From the NCBI GenBank assembly GCA_023382715.1, contig JAHDWP010000009.1:29913-93912 (forward strand): a DNA stretch of 64,000 nt. The letters are read 5' to 3'. Made by a program: the position numbers and the translations under genes. Source of the DNA: Anaerolineae bacterium. Its GTDB lineage: Bacteria; Chloroflexota; Anaerolineae; Aggregatilineales; Aggregatilineaceae. The notes beneath the pieces are model-generated. The model was not told the DNA's origin. It saw only the letters and a list, made by a program, of their open reading frames with translations, and ran no database searches. Position 1 is the stretch's first letter. Every line of letters begins with the position of its first letter. Below, in pieces: positions 63,317 through 64,000 of this stretch.

Positions 63317-63868
63317 ATGCACGAGGAGATCATCTTCGCCGGGTTCGGCGGGCAGGGTGTCCTCTTCGCCGGGCAACTGCTGGCCTACACCGCCCTGGAA
63401 GAGGGCCGGCACGTGACGTGGATTCCGTCCTATGGGCCGGAGATGCGCGGCGGCACGGCCAACTGCACGGTCGTCGTCAGTGACGAACCGATCGGCTCGC
63501 CGGTGTGTATGCACCCCAGTATTGCCGTCGTCTTCAACAACCCCTCGCTGGAGAAGTACGAGCCGCTGGTCAAGCCGGGCGGGCTGCTGATCATCAACCA
63601 GTCGCTGATGGTCACGCCGCCGTCGCGCACCGACCTGGAGATCGTGCTCATCCCGGCCACAGAGGCGGCGACGGAGATGGGCCAGGTGCGCGTGACCAAT
63701 ATGATCCTCTTCGGCGCGCTGCTGGCCCGCCAGCAACTCGTGCGCGCCGAGACGGTGCTGACCGTGCTGCAGGACAAGCTCGGCGCGCGCAAGGCGCACC
63801 TGCAGGCGATCAATAACGCGGCGCTGGAACGCGGCGCGGCCCTGGCCCAGGCGCAGCCGGTCGAGTGA
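63317..63868 (+). CDS. vorC: 2-oxoacid:ferredoxin oxidoreductase gamma subunit
   Basis: 183 residues starting MHEEIIFAGFGGQGVLFAGQ (the GFGGQG motif) with SYGPEMRGGTANCTVVVSDEPIGSP, the CoA-binding gamma domain. Starts two bases after the beta stop. Completes the oxidoreductase. Confidence 0.93.
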   Translation: MHEEIIFAGFGGQGVLFAGQLLAYTALEEGRHVTWIPSYGPEMRGGTANCTVVVSDEPIGSPVCMHPSIAVVFNNPSLEKYEPLVKPGGLLIINQSLMVTPPSRTDLEIVLIPATEAATEMGQVRVTNMILFGALLARQQLVRAETVLTVLQDKLGARKAHLQAINNAALERGAALAQAQPVE

Positions 63869-63934
63869 GGGGAATCGGGCGACGGGCGCGCAGACTCGCT
63901 CAGGGGCCATTTCAGAAGCCCTGCGCCTGCTCTT

Positions 63935-63983
63935 CACCCCTCATCCCCCCAACCCCTTCTCCCTCCAGGGGGAGAAGGGGAGC
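63935..63983. repeat. Family A-like repeat at the window edge
   Basis: CCCTCATCCCCCCAACCCCT, TCTCCCTCCAGGGGGAGA. Probably only the first hairpin; the rest lies beyond the window. Confidence 0.6.
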
Positions 63984-64000
63984 AAGGCGCAGGACAATTT

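Overview
The window is GC-rich, densely packed bacterial DNA. The gene set (System I cytochrome c maturation, long-form HisG, MalFG-type sugar importer, VorDBAC-type ferredoxin oxidoreductase, many GT4 glycosyltransferases, a lipidated cytochrome) together with very many small dispersed palindromic repeats suggests a Chloroflexota-like (Anaerolineae-like) genome. That assignment is inference: no rRNA or tRNA is present, and I see no CRISPR array or insertion sequence.

Layout. 1-1416: the end of a response regulator and an alpha/beta hydrolase. 1599-10267 (minus strand): a ccm operon in the order F-H-G-I-like-cytochrome lipoprotein-A-B-C-D, without ccmE. 11166-16621 (minus): pyrB-C-D-E-F in pathway order with overlapping genes, then a HAD phosphatase, behind an intrinsic terminator that looks like an attenuator. 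17083-23420 (minus): GntR regulator, SIS protein, sugar ABC importer and FGGY kinase. 23707-30316: alr, two response regulators and a class A penicillin-binding protein. 30560-38844: hisF-I-E (minus) and hisG-D-C-B (plus) flanking a small ABC exporter; hisG is preceded by a His-rich leader peptide and a terminator. 39085-46434: a nucleotide-sugar dehydrogenase and five GT4 glycosyltransferases for a surface glycan. 46840-50264: two FHA proteins and a PP2C-like protein. 50383-53742: a tandemly duplicated promoter-cytochrome-terminator unit of lower GC. 53865-57708: D-2-hydroxyacid dehydrogenase, a small unknown protein, a cold-shock protein and an anchored glycosidase. 58358-63868: aminotransferase, CoA-transferase and four-subunit 2-oxoacid:ferredoxin oxidoreductase, which together could oxidise amino acids.

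Points most worth following. (1) A his attenuator whose leader peptide appears to be translated from a leaderless transcript. (2) The same Crp/Fnr-type palindrome, centred at about -41.5, in front of the ccm operon and of both cytochrome genes, which would couple haem attachment to its substrates. (3) Dispersed palindromic elements that have entered coding sequence: ccmH, a glycosyltransferase and the 3' end of hisC. One further element separates two formerly overlapping glycosyltransferase genes and is flanked by a perfect 30-bp duplication that preserved both gene ends.
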